Below, piece after piece: positions 1-8,974 of a DNA stretch of 64,000 bases (its first letter is position 1; every line of letters begins with the position of its first letter). Location: positions 1,488,001 to 1,552,000 of the forward strand of contig OY725505.1 in assembly GCA_963281255.1 (NCBI GenBank), in the 5' to 3' direction. The translations under genes were made by a program, and so were the position numbers. The notes under the pieces are model-generated. The model was given only the letters and a program-made list of their open reading frames with translations, was not told the origin of the DNA and searched no databases. This stretch comes from Aphrocallistes beatrix (taxonomy: Eukaryota; Porifera; Hexactinellida; Sceptrulophora; Aphrocallistidae).

Positions 1-96
1 TGCTTAACTTTTAATAATGTGACAATGACGTCATAATTCCATGACGAGTTGAAATTTTGCTCTGAGCTCAGAACTTAGTGGAGCCATAGCCAAAAG

Positions 97-502
97 CAGG
101 TGTTGGCAAACTCCGGCCTAGCTTGTATTCCAGTCCGGCCTAACGTATCGACTTCCTTCAAGGTGTTGCATTTTCTATGGCCTGCACTGTGTATATATTA
201 AAGTACCTTATTATAAGAAATTAACGCTCCATGAAATTAACGAGAATGAAATTAAGGTCATGGAAATCTACGTTCAAGGAAATTATCGCGAAGGAATTTA
301 CGCGATTTGGACAAATTCGCATTAATTTCGTGGAGCGTTAATTTCCTATCATAAAGTATACTCAATCGTCCAATTAGAACACTTCGCGTGTTCAATGCTG
401 ATCAATTTTCCTTTTGCTTATATTTCATGGTCAGAATACCGACATATAGTTTTATCGTATCCCCTGAAATGGCCTAGTAGTCCGAAAGTTTGCCGATACC
501 TG
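97..502. mobile_element. hAT-type MITE with 8-bp target site duplication
   Basis: The ends are inverted repeats: CAGGTGTTGGCAAACT at the left, and CAGGTATCGGCAAACT reading in from the right. The element is flanked by a perfect 8-bp duplication, GCCAAAAG (89-96 and 503-510). CAGG-type termini and an 8-bp duplication are hallmarks of the hAT superfamily. It has no coding capacity. It inserted into a pre-existing Helitron-like copy, whose sequence is restored if the insert and one duplication copy are removed in thought. A second foldback lies inside it. Confidence 0.88.
204..358. mobile_element. Small foldback element nested inside the hAT MITE
   Basis: About 155 bp with long imperfect inverted repeats: GAAATTAACGCTCCATGAAA at the left, and its complement with a few changes near 320-350. 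The outermost matching bases are TAC(C/T)TTAT. It appears to be an independent MITE inserted into the hAT MITE. The superfamily was not determined. Confidence 0.6.
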
Positions 503-777
503 GCCAAAAGACTCCCACATGCCAAAGATCAGCTTTCTACGCCTGGCAGTTTCTTCACTCGATTCGTTGCAGATATACTATACTATATAGTATACTATAA
601 ATATATACAAACAAACATTAATCGAGTTTTAATAGTATGGATGATCAAATCAAATCTTTTCTCGTAGATGACTGACTTCTAATTGATTGAAATGGCCCAT
701 AGCCTATTGTATATAAGGCCTCGCAGTATCTTGCGGATTTGGGACTAGGGATGTGGTAGAAGATAGTTGAACTAATA

Positions 778-1380
778 CATGAGCTGCCTTAAATCATTAA
801 CAATGCACAATAGAGCTTAGGAATGTATTACCAGCATATATAAATATGGTGTCAAAGTACCCATATCCGTTGTTAAAATTTAGATTAATCACCATATGGT
901 TGCGCAATAGGTTATATTTGTGACAAATTTGGTGATTTTGAGAGGCCGTTTAAGGACACTTCTAAGTGTTTTTATTATGAAGTTTTCTGCATAGAACTGA
1001 GATGTGAATGGGTTAATACGAAAAATTTGGAATTTTTTCATGGAATGTTACTACTACATACAAGTAGTTTTCAGGATATAACCCCAACTTGCCAAAACAT
1101 GTTTCCATAGCAACACTGGAATGTAGCAACATTCCTTGAAAAAATTCAAAATTTTCGTTTGAACCCATTCACATCTCAGTTCTATGCTGAAACTTTATTA
1201 TAAAAACTCTTAGAAGTGCCCTTAAACGACCACCAAATTTGCCACAAATATAACCTATTGCGCAACCATATGGTGACTAATTAAAATTTTAACAACAGAT
1301 ATGGGTTCTTTGACGCAATATTTATATATACTGGTAATACATTCTTATTGTTCTTTGTTAATGATTTAAGGCAGCTCATG
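778..1380. mobile_element. Long foldback (palindromic) element, about 0.6 kb
   Basis: Arms of nearly 300 bp are inverted copies of each other. The outer ends are CATGAGCTGCCTTAAATCAT at the left and the complement at 1361-1380, both flanked by TA. The short centre near 1080-1115 holds CATAGCAAC. The arms have diverged by scattered substitutions, so the element is not young. No open frame. The TA flanks suggest Tc1/mariner-type mobilisation. A relative with the same central words lies at about 27100-27490. Confidence 0.75.
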
Positions 1381-1628
1381 TACAGTATGCTATGGATGGC
1401 ACTCTCTCCTGTAATAAAGCATCTAGTCTCGGGAATGATTGCCATATAGTCACCATACTTACGAAAAGTTCACAACACAATTAAACCAATGGAATAATCA
1501 GTGTAGGATGGTGAATAAAACACCTAATTTACGACCATCATAAATAAGGCCACACTCTATTGGAACCTCCAGCTGTTCATGAATATAAACTGACTGGATA
1601 TTCCAATAATGAGGATCTGTGTCGGTAG

Positions 1629-1662
1629 CATAGGCGTCGGACCCATCCGGCAACCCGGCATG
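1629..1662. repeat. Isolated hAT terminal repeat
   Basis: CATAGGCGTCGGACCCATCC followed by GGCAACCCGGCATG. This matches the right terminus of the hAT element at 1983-5181 read inwards, better than that element's own left end does. No partner end lies beside it, so it is probably a solo remnant of an earlier insertion of the same family. Confidence 0.6.
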
Positions 1663-2100
1663 CTGAGTTGTCTATAGCGGTCACCAGTCCCGTCCGAAAT
1701 TCCACAATATTGAACCTGTGTATAGCGGCCACCTGCTCAACGCGGCCAGCGGTCACTCGTTTGTAGTTCCTTACTGACCTTAAAACTGCGTATCATTGCC
1801 ATCACCAATCTATACGGCCATCACCCTTTTCACCTCTATGTGTTTATTACAGGACCTGTTGCGAACGATAAACAAATTTCATGTAATTACTTGAAATAAT
1901 GGATTTCTAAAAACTTGATATTTATTGCACCACGTTGATTTCTTTTGGGGGATTAAGGCAATCATCTGTATATAACGGTCACCATAGGCGTCGGAAATGG
2001 GCCCGCCGGCCCGAAGGCTCCGGGCCGGGGCCGCTACATTCACGGCATAAATAAATATCACACTCACAATGAACTAACAAAACTCTATAGAAATCGACTA

Positions 2101-2275
2101 CAGTAGAACTCGGTTAGTACGTGCTCGGGATACAACGTACTTCGGCTTAGTACGTACGTACTCATTTCTCTGAACCAGAATTCATTTATTATATAGATTC
2201 CTATGTAATATCAACTCGGTTAATAAGTACTTTTTCCCGCTTCCCGGAGGAGTATGTACTAACCGAGCTATACTG
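2101..2275. mobile_element. 175-bp TA-flanked MITE inside the hAT element
   Basis: The inverted termini CAGTAGAACTCGGTTAGTAC (2101) and the complement of CAGTATAGCTCGGTTAGTAC (to 2275) are flanked by TA on both sides (2099-2100 and 2276-2277). This is the signature of a Tc1/mariner-class insertion. Internal sequence is short and non-coding. It lies downstream of the hAT transposase, towards the element's end. Confidence 0.75.
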
Positions 2276-2443
2276 TATTATCATAATCTACTCTACTGTA
2301 TTGAGATAATGGTTTCCCAATACTGGAAACTCTCTACTGAGCCACCTGCTCGCTTGTTGCGCATATGTTCGAGCGTCCCTCACGCGCCCGAATGAATTCG
2401 TCAGCAATAGACTCTAAGTCTAACTGATCCGTAAACTTCTTGT

Positions 2444-3382
2444 TCAGGTGGCACAGTCATAGGCGTTCATCCCAGTCTGTCGCATGGTCGTTCGCAGTTT
2501 GGATTTGAAGCGGGACAGACCGCTGAATGAACGCTCCGCAGAGCACACGGTGGATGGGAGTGATAAGATGATCACCAGGAGTTTGCGGTACCCTAGAAGC
2601 TCCAGACCTAGCACACGACGCATGACTTGTCGCACCTTCTCCAGCATTCGCGTTCCATCGCCTGAGTCAGCTTCACACTTTGCGAGAATCACAGTGCGTT
2701 CGGCCTTGAACATGTCCCAGTTGATATTCCCGTGCAGCGCGACTAGAGTTTCGTCGACATCCTCAGCGGTTGTGAGAGCCTTCTCCATGTGGCTGACCAT
2801 CACCATGTCCTCGATGTTGTACTTGTTCTCGATCCATCCGACGCAGCCCAGCAATAGCTTCTTGTGAATGGAAGCTACGTACTGCACCAGCAGCAGTTGC
2901 TTCCTCTGCTCGTCTATCACGTACCGGTGCTTGAGTCCCCGACGAGAAGCACACTCGAGCTTAGGGGACTCCATGGGAAGGTCCATTCCTGCAGCTAGGT
3001 CCTTGGTGGATTCGTAGAAGTTGACGAGCGTCGTCCAGTCATCAGCCTTCTTCTTGAGCTCAGCTTTGGTACTCGCAATCAAGTCGCGCACGTCGATGAT
3101 TGAAAGGTTCGGAGACTGCATGAGCCGATGCGGCACAGAAACAACGCCGTACACATCGCTAAGGACACGCAGGGTGTAGAAGTGGCCGAAGTTGTCCAGC
3201 TGGTTGACAAACTCGCGGGCCTTCGCAGGTTTGAGACCAGACTCACCAGAGCGCGGATCCGTCTTCTCGTCAAACGACACATTCACCTCTGCGGGATCTG
3301 GCCCGTCGAAGTAGACACCAGCCTTTGCCGCAAAGTAGTCCAGCAGCAGCTTATAGTTCTTCAGGACGCTGTCCACCGCCAC
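2444..3382 (-). pseudogene. hAT transposase, C-terminal part (frame-shifted from upstream part)
   Basis: A 312-codon open frame continuing the transposase that starts at 4790. It holds the second half of the RNase-H-like fold and ends with the hATC dimerisation block: residues near 270-305 read LSLPSTVCSAERSFSGLSRF, carrying the conserved LP...ERSFS pattern with the catalytic-region glutamate. The family's TRW-type motif falls exactly where this frame takes over from the upstream one, just before the first ATG, so the true frame extends upstream of that ATG. Codon usage is GC-rich like the upstream half, and both halves clearly belong to one former gene. Non-functional unless the frame change is bypassed. 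Confidence 0.85.
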
Positions 3383-3383
3383 G

Positions 3384-4790
3384 TCATTGCATAGCCAGCG
3401 TGTCTCGCTCAGAAGTTTGATTCTTCGGAGCTTTGGTCTTCTTCTGATGCTCTCCTCCCTTCGAACCGTCGATCAGGTCTATACACACCCGAATCCACTC
3501 ATTCTCGTAATCAGCGTCGTCTGATTCGCTGTGCTCCGATTCGGTCTGGTCTCTGTCGTCCTCGTCCGGTTGCGCACCGACTTCCTTCTCTCTCTGCTTC
3601 TCCTTCTGAAACTCAATCCATCCCTTCGAGCGCTTCACGTGCCGAGCTATGCTGCCAACCACAGCCATGGAAGGCTTACAGGCCGGAATGTCGTCGATAG
3701 CGTGCCTGACCCCTAGATTGAGAGCGTGGCCAGCACAATAGATGAACAGGGCTTTGGGGTACTTAGCCTTGATACGAGTTTTCACACCCGATAATCTGCC
3801 CACCATGGCGGCTGCTCCATCCAGAACTTGACTCACACAGTTCTCAGCGAGGTTCATTCCGAAGCGCAACAGACTGTCTTCCAGCAGTTTCACGAGCGTG
3901 AGAGAGTCTTGCTTGGCTGTAGCATGCCACCCGAGAAACATCTCCTCAGGCGTGAGCTGCTCGTCCACCACTGTCTGCTCAACTCCCGAGGCGTCTGCGG
4001 TTTCGTCGATCATGAACGCGAACTTTTTGTTCCGAAGGTGCTCGCTGATCAAACGCATAGTGGAGATTCCGATCAGCTCGCACATCTCGTTTAGAATATC
4101 CACACTTGTGAACTTCGTTTTGTGGCTTCTCGACGTCCACCATTTCATGTTGTCTTCGTGGCGGCACAGATATCCAAGCAGTTGCTGGAAGTTTTCTTCG
4201 GTGTGCGAGTGTCCACGCATCGGAATGTTCTGGCGAAGACCCGTACGCACCATGTCCAGCAGAGACAGCATCGCGCGCCTCCCTCTGACGGCCTCGAGCA
4301 CACCAGTTGCCTGCAGTTTGTGGAGAACGTTCGGCCTCACCTCGTAGGCGTGCAGCGCCTCCTTGTGACCGGAAGAGTTGTCGTGGCTCGCCCACGTACC
4401 CTTGTTTCCCGTGACTCGAGCGAAGTTGTCTACTCCCTCAGTGAGCTTGTTGACGTTATGGGCCTTCACGTAGTACTTGCAGAAGGCTCTGCCCTTTTCT
4501 TCATCGTAGTACAGCGAGGCAAACTTCTCACACCAAGCGTAGTTGAACTTGCTGCCACGGGCCGGTCTCGTCAACACCTTTAGCACCCTGCGGCGGAGCA
4601 GGTTCTGCTCTTCCTCATCAGACGTTTCGTCCACGGTGCTGTGCTCGGGATGCGGGGTCGTCTGCTGCAGATCCTCGGTGCCACGATAGTGACGATACTG
4701 TGGAGCCTCATCCCCGCCGCTAGCGAACGCAGGCTGTTTGACTGCAGGCTCCTCCGCGCCAGACAGTCGCCTCGCCGCGGGCTTCTTCAT
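3384..4790 (-). pseudogene. hAT transposase, N-terminal and first catalytic part
   Basis: A 468-codon open frame starting at an ATG (4788-4790). The acidic N-terminus is followed by a TTF/BED-like zinc-binding segment (about residues 85-155, with FCKYYVKAHN and SGHKEAL), a DUF4371-like block (HTEENFQQLLGYL), and two catalytic-region motifs: FMIDETADASG with the first aspartate, and LDGAAAMVGRLSGV. It resembles the ZMYM1-like hAT transposases common in animals. The frame closes within the TRW region about 25 codons after a lysine-rich linker, and the rest continues in another frame from 3382. A single-base change near 3385-3450 explains the break. Confidence 0.88.
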
Positions 4791-4883
4791 GATTGGGCCA
4801 TGAGTGCACGCATCTGATCGTTGGCCTCTTTGTTCTTCGTCTCATTGGCCAGCTTCTCTTTTCCGCTCCTCCTTTCTGCTTTC

Positions 4884-4920
4884 GCAACTGACATAATGAC
4901 TCCGTCATTATGTCAGTTGC
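4884..4920. repeat. Perfect 17-bp inverted repeat upstream of the hAT transposase
   Basis: GCAACTGACATAATGAC (4884-4900), a 3-nt loop, then the exact complement (4904-4920). It lies about 95 bp upstream of the transposase ATG, where a promoter or a transposase-binding hairpin could sit. No function is demonstrated. Confidence 0.75.
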
Positions 4921-4989
4921 TATGTTTTAGTGAATACAGTAGTTAAACAGCATGATACACGGTTCTAGGACTTTGAAATGTATCGGGTA

Positions 4990-5165
4990 AGCTTGTACCC
5001 AGCCAGATAGGCCCTCCGGGCCTATCTGGCCCATAACCGACGATGCCGGGTAGAACCGGGCAGTCCGGGTAGAGCCGGGGAAGAGCCGGGTAGAGCCGGG
5101 TAGGGGCCGGGTAGAGCAGGGTATGGGCCGGATAGGGCCGCCCGGCCCATGCCGGGTGGCCGGGT
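4990..5165. repeat. GC-rich subterminal repeats of the hAT element
   Basis: Irregular iterations of CCGGGTAGAGC-like units (for example AGAGCCGGGTAGAGCCGGGT) run up to the right terminus. A GC-rich but shorter counterpart lies inside the left terminus at about 1998-2035. In hAT elements subterminal repeats are transposase-binding sites, so this role is inferred. Confidence 0.65.
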
Positions 5166-5256
5166 GGGTCCGACGCCTATGACGGTCACCTGTTTATAAC
5201 GGCCAATTATGTCCAGTTCCTTGGATGGCCGTTATATACAGGTTCCACTGTATATA

Positions 5257-5731
5257 CACTGCCTGAACTAAAGTATTCGTACACCCCATAATTCCCCATA
5301 CGAATAGTTATAATACTGATTTATTTAGCGAGTCAAGGTATTTAATTGGTAAGAGATACACTTAATTTGACTTCAAATTCGAATTCTCCATATTCTAATT
5401 ACCCCACTTTATAAGCTTTTAACTCAATTACTCTCCTTCAAAATTAAGTATTTTCGGCATTTGCTATCCTATGGCACATATCACGAGTTATCACCATTGT
5501 AGATGATGGCATAAGTGGTACGAGGAGGCACAGTCTGAGAATATTTAACCTTGTGGGAGATTAATCGAGTGGAAAGATCATAAAATGAGTAATTAGAATT
5601 TGGTGAATTCGAATTTAAAGTTAAATTAAGCGTATCTCTAACCAATTAAATACCTTGACTCGCTAAATAAATCAGTATTATAACTATTTGTATGGGGATG
5701 CTTTTGTACGAATACTTTTGTTCAGGCAGTG
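5257..5731. mobile_element. Tc1-type MITE (family with ...ACAAAAGTATTCG termini)
   Basis: A 475-bp palindromic element flanked by TA. The left end reads CACTGCCTGAACTAAAGTAT and the right end is its close complement. Arms are about 150-200 bp. The centre holds a small hairpin around ATGATGGCATAAGTGG. Other members sit at 16684, 37022, 38065, 44600, 52518, 53009 and 57187. The TIR matches the end at 6092 beside a Tc1 transposase relic, a plausible autonomous source. Confidence 0.85.
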
Positions 5732-5757
5732 TATATACACATTAATCGAGTTTTAAT

Positions 5758-6091
5758 ATTAAGGATATGTTAGTTATGTTCATCATATTGTTTTATGCAC
5801 TTGAATAGTAGCAAGTAGCAAATAGATAATTTTCTTAGTTCAAACTCAAAATGTCCGATAATTCCATCTGCGTTTATCTATCAGGGTTGAAAATGAACAG
5901 TTTGCAACCAAATATCAGTATATAATGCTATCATTTAATGATTTCGTGTGATAGTTCACACTTTAATACTACAAGTATTTGTATGGAGGTTTTCGTGGTG
6001 GTCAAATGTATAATATATTTGCTATATAAACAGACATCTAGACAATATATGTATGTGCAGCGGTATGACACATGAAAATATACTTTTTTTA
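5758..6091. other. No feature recognised
   Basis: AT-rich sequence between two Tc1-type ends. A short Helitron-like 5'-end word (ATTAATCGAGTTTTAATATT, 5739-5758) sits at its left edge. Nothing else was seen. Confidence 0.5.
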
Positions 6092-7201
6092 CACTCCCTG
6101 GATTAAGGATTCGTACACCCCAATATTTTTCATCCAAATTGTTAGAATTCTAATTCATATACAGTTTATCTTATAATCATTTAGAATCATTAAAATTACT
6201 CTAACGACAACATCTATTCGACTAAATCAAGTGAGCAATATGCCAAAATATTCGGAAATATAAGTAGTTCAATATTTAATTTTTTTCTTTGATCATCTAG
6301 TAACATTTGACATCTTTTTGGCATCGATTTCCAATAAGGCTCAAGAAATTTCGGGCTAAGATTCTCCCAAATGCATACTGACTTCGCCTTGAGTTCGCTA
6401 ATAGTTCTCGGGCGTGCTCTTGCAAGCTGATGTTACTTGGCCAGTCTAGCAGTTTGTTCGGCATTTTTTCTTCCATCCTTCGTTTGGCAAGACGTCAAGT
6501 GTGTTTCGGATTGTTGTTTTGAACCTAATACCACCTCTTCTCGTGAAATGCCTCTGCCTGTCGCAACAAATGCCATTCAAGGATTTTTAAATACAAAGTA
6601 GTATCCATATTCTGAGTGAAAACACATAAGGGGAAGGTTCCCATTGAAGAAAAAGCTGCACAAACGTGTACTTTCGCCGAGTGCTTCACTAATACTGGGA
6701 TTTTTTTTAATCACTTTGTGTCCACATCCTGATTTTTTCCCTAGATAGCCAAATTGAAAACCTCATCAGCGAATTTTTACCTGGACCATTCCTTTTGTTC
6801 TTTTTGGCCCAATCTACCCTCTTAAGCCGGTCCTTCTTTGACAACATCGGTACAGTATATGGCTTTGGCTTCGAATAGTCCATTCTTTTCAAACTACGTG
6901 GTACGGTGTCCTTCGACACAGATGATCCTCCTTTGTTTATTATTTCAGAGGTAATTTTGCGAACAGACCTGGCATCATCTTGTTTGATATATTGTGCGAC
7001 AGAACGAGCGATTTGGTGTTTTTTATCCCCAGGACTTCCCCAACCTTTTACATGTTCAAGTCAGTCCCCTGCTTTCAGTTTATTTTTCACATTGTAAACT
7101 GTTGCCAATGAAACGCTAGCCTCCTCACTAATCTCCTTTGGGCTTAACTAGTTTGTCTCTAATTGCTTTCGAACAAGGTCTCTCTTTAATCTCTGAGCCA
7201 T
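6092..7201 (-). pseudogene. Tc1-like transposase, decayed, with one TIR
   Basis: On the minus strand from the ATG at 7199-7201 a Tc1-type transposase can be followed through stops and frame changes to about 6290. It has an N-terminal helix-turn-helix (KEISEEASVSLATVYNVKNK), the linker block VSKDTVPRSLKRMDY, the lysine-rich LSKKDRLKRVDWAKKN, and further downstream a KHSAKVHVCAAFSSMG segment typical of Tc1. At least two in-frame stops interrupt the helix-turn-helix part. The left TIR at 6092 (CACTCCCTGGATTAAGGATT after TA) matches the MITE at 5257-5731. No right TIR was found. Inactive. Confidence 0.8.
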
Positions 7202-8249
7202 GAAATGTTATTCGAAAAACATTTGAAGGCTATGAAATCTTAGAAGGAAATTTTACCAAATTATAGAATTATGACGTCATCGTGTTGAGAGAGCAGAATC
7301 TCAAACTAATGAAATGTAAAATAATTCAAATGAGTAAACTTTGGTGACTATTTTACTTATTCACGTCTACTTAGTGAGTATTGAACTCAAAATAGTAAGA
7401 TTAACTACTATGGATTGAAATGTAGCATCAAATTCTAAATAATTAAGAGACAAACTGTATGAAGTCGATGAATTACTCAAACTCTCAAACATTAGTGCAG
7501 ATTCTATTCCCTAAAGTGGTTGTAAGGTTGCTCATGTTATATATCTCTAACAATGCTCAGTCCCTAGGCGAAATATCAAATATTTCTTTCATTATTTTAG
7601 TTTCAAATTTTGAGTAATTCATTGATAATTCATGAATTAGTCCTAGCTTACATGATGGTGATGAATTACATCTTGTGACAAAGGTTGATAATTTTATTCA
7701 TTTGGATGATCAATTTGTCTGAATTCTTCAAATATGACTAATTTGTATGAGTCAAAGCAGAATCTTAGTATCTCTTGAGTTGCATTCTCAATATCTATAA
7801 CTATAACGAATTACATACCAAAGAGTTGTATTGGACAGAGGCAACTGACTGAACTATTTGAGTTATTAGACGATTTATCATATTGGTCACATTTGGTAAT
7901 GAATCAAATATCTCGTAAACCATTGAATTTCGTCGTCGAAATTATAACATCGCTTAATATGAAGTAGTCTATTCACCCTTCAAATTGAATAACTTTTGAA
8001 TGTCTAGCTATCGCGGTTTCACCAAATCAAGTTTTCATTGCATGGAATTTAGCATCATTCCTTGAAAAAAATCATCATCCATCATCCAAGTCATGATGAC
8101 TGTGCAAAAAATCGAAAATTGTATATTATTTTATTACCTATATGATCTTTATTTTGCGAATGAGATATGAGTGAACATATGATTGATTTGATTAATACGG
8201 ATTTTTATACAATGTTTCCCCCGTATGACGATGATGCCTTGTTGAGTCA
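7202..8249. other. No gene recognised
   Basis: AT-rich sequence upstream of the first visible DOCK exon. Scattered runs resemble worn Tc1-type MITE arms (for example 7600-7800), but no paired termini could be fixed. No open frame of interest. Confidence 0.4.
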
Positions 8250-8400
8250 TCAATAAATTTTTTAAGAAAAATTAATTATTGAATAAATTTTACCTCCAAT
8301 GCATAGGTACACTGAGAGTGTCAACATGGTCTAATTAATACACTAGATTCCCGCGTTTTCTTGCAGTTATGCGTTATTGAATGAGTGCAAATAACGTGTG
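8250..8400 (+). mobile_element. Tc1 3'-end fragment
   Basis: The words TTGAATAAATTTTACCTCCA and the following run to GAGTGCAAATAA recur at 25215-25335 directly after a Tc1 transposase C-terminus. This stretch is therefore the non-coding tail of the same element family without its transposase. It lies about 350 bp before a DOCK exon. Confidence 0.6.
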
Positions 8401-8755
8401 ACAGATTGCATCTTCCTTATAATTAATCCTTGTGACCCAAGGCGCCCAAATGAGCTTTGGGCTGACACAAAGTGTCCGCAGCCCAAGCAAGTGAAGCGCG
8501 CTTGTTTTAAATACGTAATTGACTTCTTATTTCTTAGCTAAATATGCTCTCGCCTTAATTCTTTTGAACTATCACTGTAATTTACTTAATTTTCTACACT
8601 CAGCATGATTCTATATCTACCTTAATATTCTCAGTATTTACTTACCATAGTTTTTTCTGAACAATATAAAATGATGGTTTAAGGCTGAAAATATCTTAAG
8701 GCGAGTAAACCCATTGAAGTCAATTTAACTGCATGTATCAATATTTATTATTTAG

Positions 8756-8974
8756 GCATTCAATTATTGCCACGTGATTCTGATGGTCGTAGTTTTGATA
8801 TACCTTGTCATGGATTTTCTGATTTATACTATTCGATGCATTCAAAATTTGGAGTTCAGATGGATAATTTGAATAATATAGAGATTGGAATAACTTCTGG
8901 AAATGAACAAACAATTTCTGGACACTTTCATCACCTATTCTTCTCACTACGAGCTGTTGTTTTTCAAATGGTTG
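8756..8974 (+). CDS. DOCK: DOCK exon A (pre-DHR-1 region)
   Basis: Acceptor TTATTATTTAG at 8745-8755, donor G|GTTAAT after 8974 (phase 1). It encodes a segment beginning LLPRDSDGRSFDIP, then SDLYYSMH, and ending HHLFFSLRAVVFQM. In DOCK proteins the corresponding region has a 'VVRDEDG...' stretch followed by a beta strand before the first conserved block. Length and layout fit, but identity is weaker here than in later exons. The donor was chosen because it alone gives a phase compatible with the 77-nt exon at 17296; the alternative GT at 8971 would not. Confidence 0.68.

Larger units (their letters stand above)
1..641 (-). mobile_element. Helitron-like non-autonomous element, 5' half, interrupted by a hAT MITE
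   Basis: This is a minus-strand copy of the dominant repeat of the window. The window begins inside its body. It ends at 641 with the family's 5' terminus (on the minus strand TCCATACTATTAAAACTCG, preceded by A), after a TA-rich tract around 575-610. A 406-bp element inserted at 97-502 splits the body, and the sequence resumes at 503 with the same words (GCCAAAAG). It matches the family consensus seen at 59133-59698. No protein is encoded; the open frame at 395-667 is produced by the junction of two repeats. Confidence 0.8.
1983..5181 (-). mobile_element. hAT transposon, near-complete, 8-bp target duplication
   Basis: A 3.2-kb element whose ends begin CATAGGCGTCGGA (1983) and finish with the complement (to 5181). 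It is flanked by a perfect 8-bp duplication, ACGGTCAC (1975-1982 and 5182-5189), diagnostic of hAT insertion. It encodes a transposase on the minus strand (4790 down to 2444), broken by one frame change. The coding part is strikingly GC-rich against the AT-rich surroundings. It contains a nested TA-flanked MITE (2101-2275), a perfect 17-bp hairpin (4884-4920) and GC-rich subterminal repeats (about 4990-5165). Confidence 0.92.
1705..5250. mobile_element. TA-flanked MITE split by the hAT element
   Basis: The right end at about 5190-5250 (a TATAACGG word, then GGTTCCACTG at the edge, then TA) has a degenerate inverted counterpart at about 1705-1730 (TTGAACCTGTGTATAGCGGC). Between them lies the 3.2-kb hAT transposon, whose duplicated target ACGGTCAC is itself a repeated word of this MITE. 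The left half is degenerate and partly tandem (several GCGGTCACC-like units at 1676-1760), so the left boundary is approximate. Confidence 0.5.

Noticed and set aside
395..667. 90-codon open frame as a gene
   Set aside because: It spans the junction of a hAT MITE and a Helitron-like element, with no start context, no motif and repeat composition.
2484..4583. Several plus-strand frames of up to 153 codons in the hAT region
   Set aside because: They are antisense shadows of the GC-rich transposase, where stop codons are rare.
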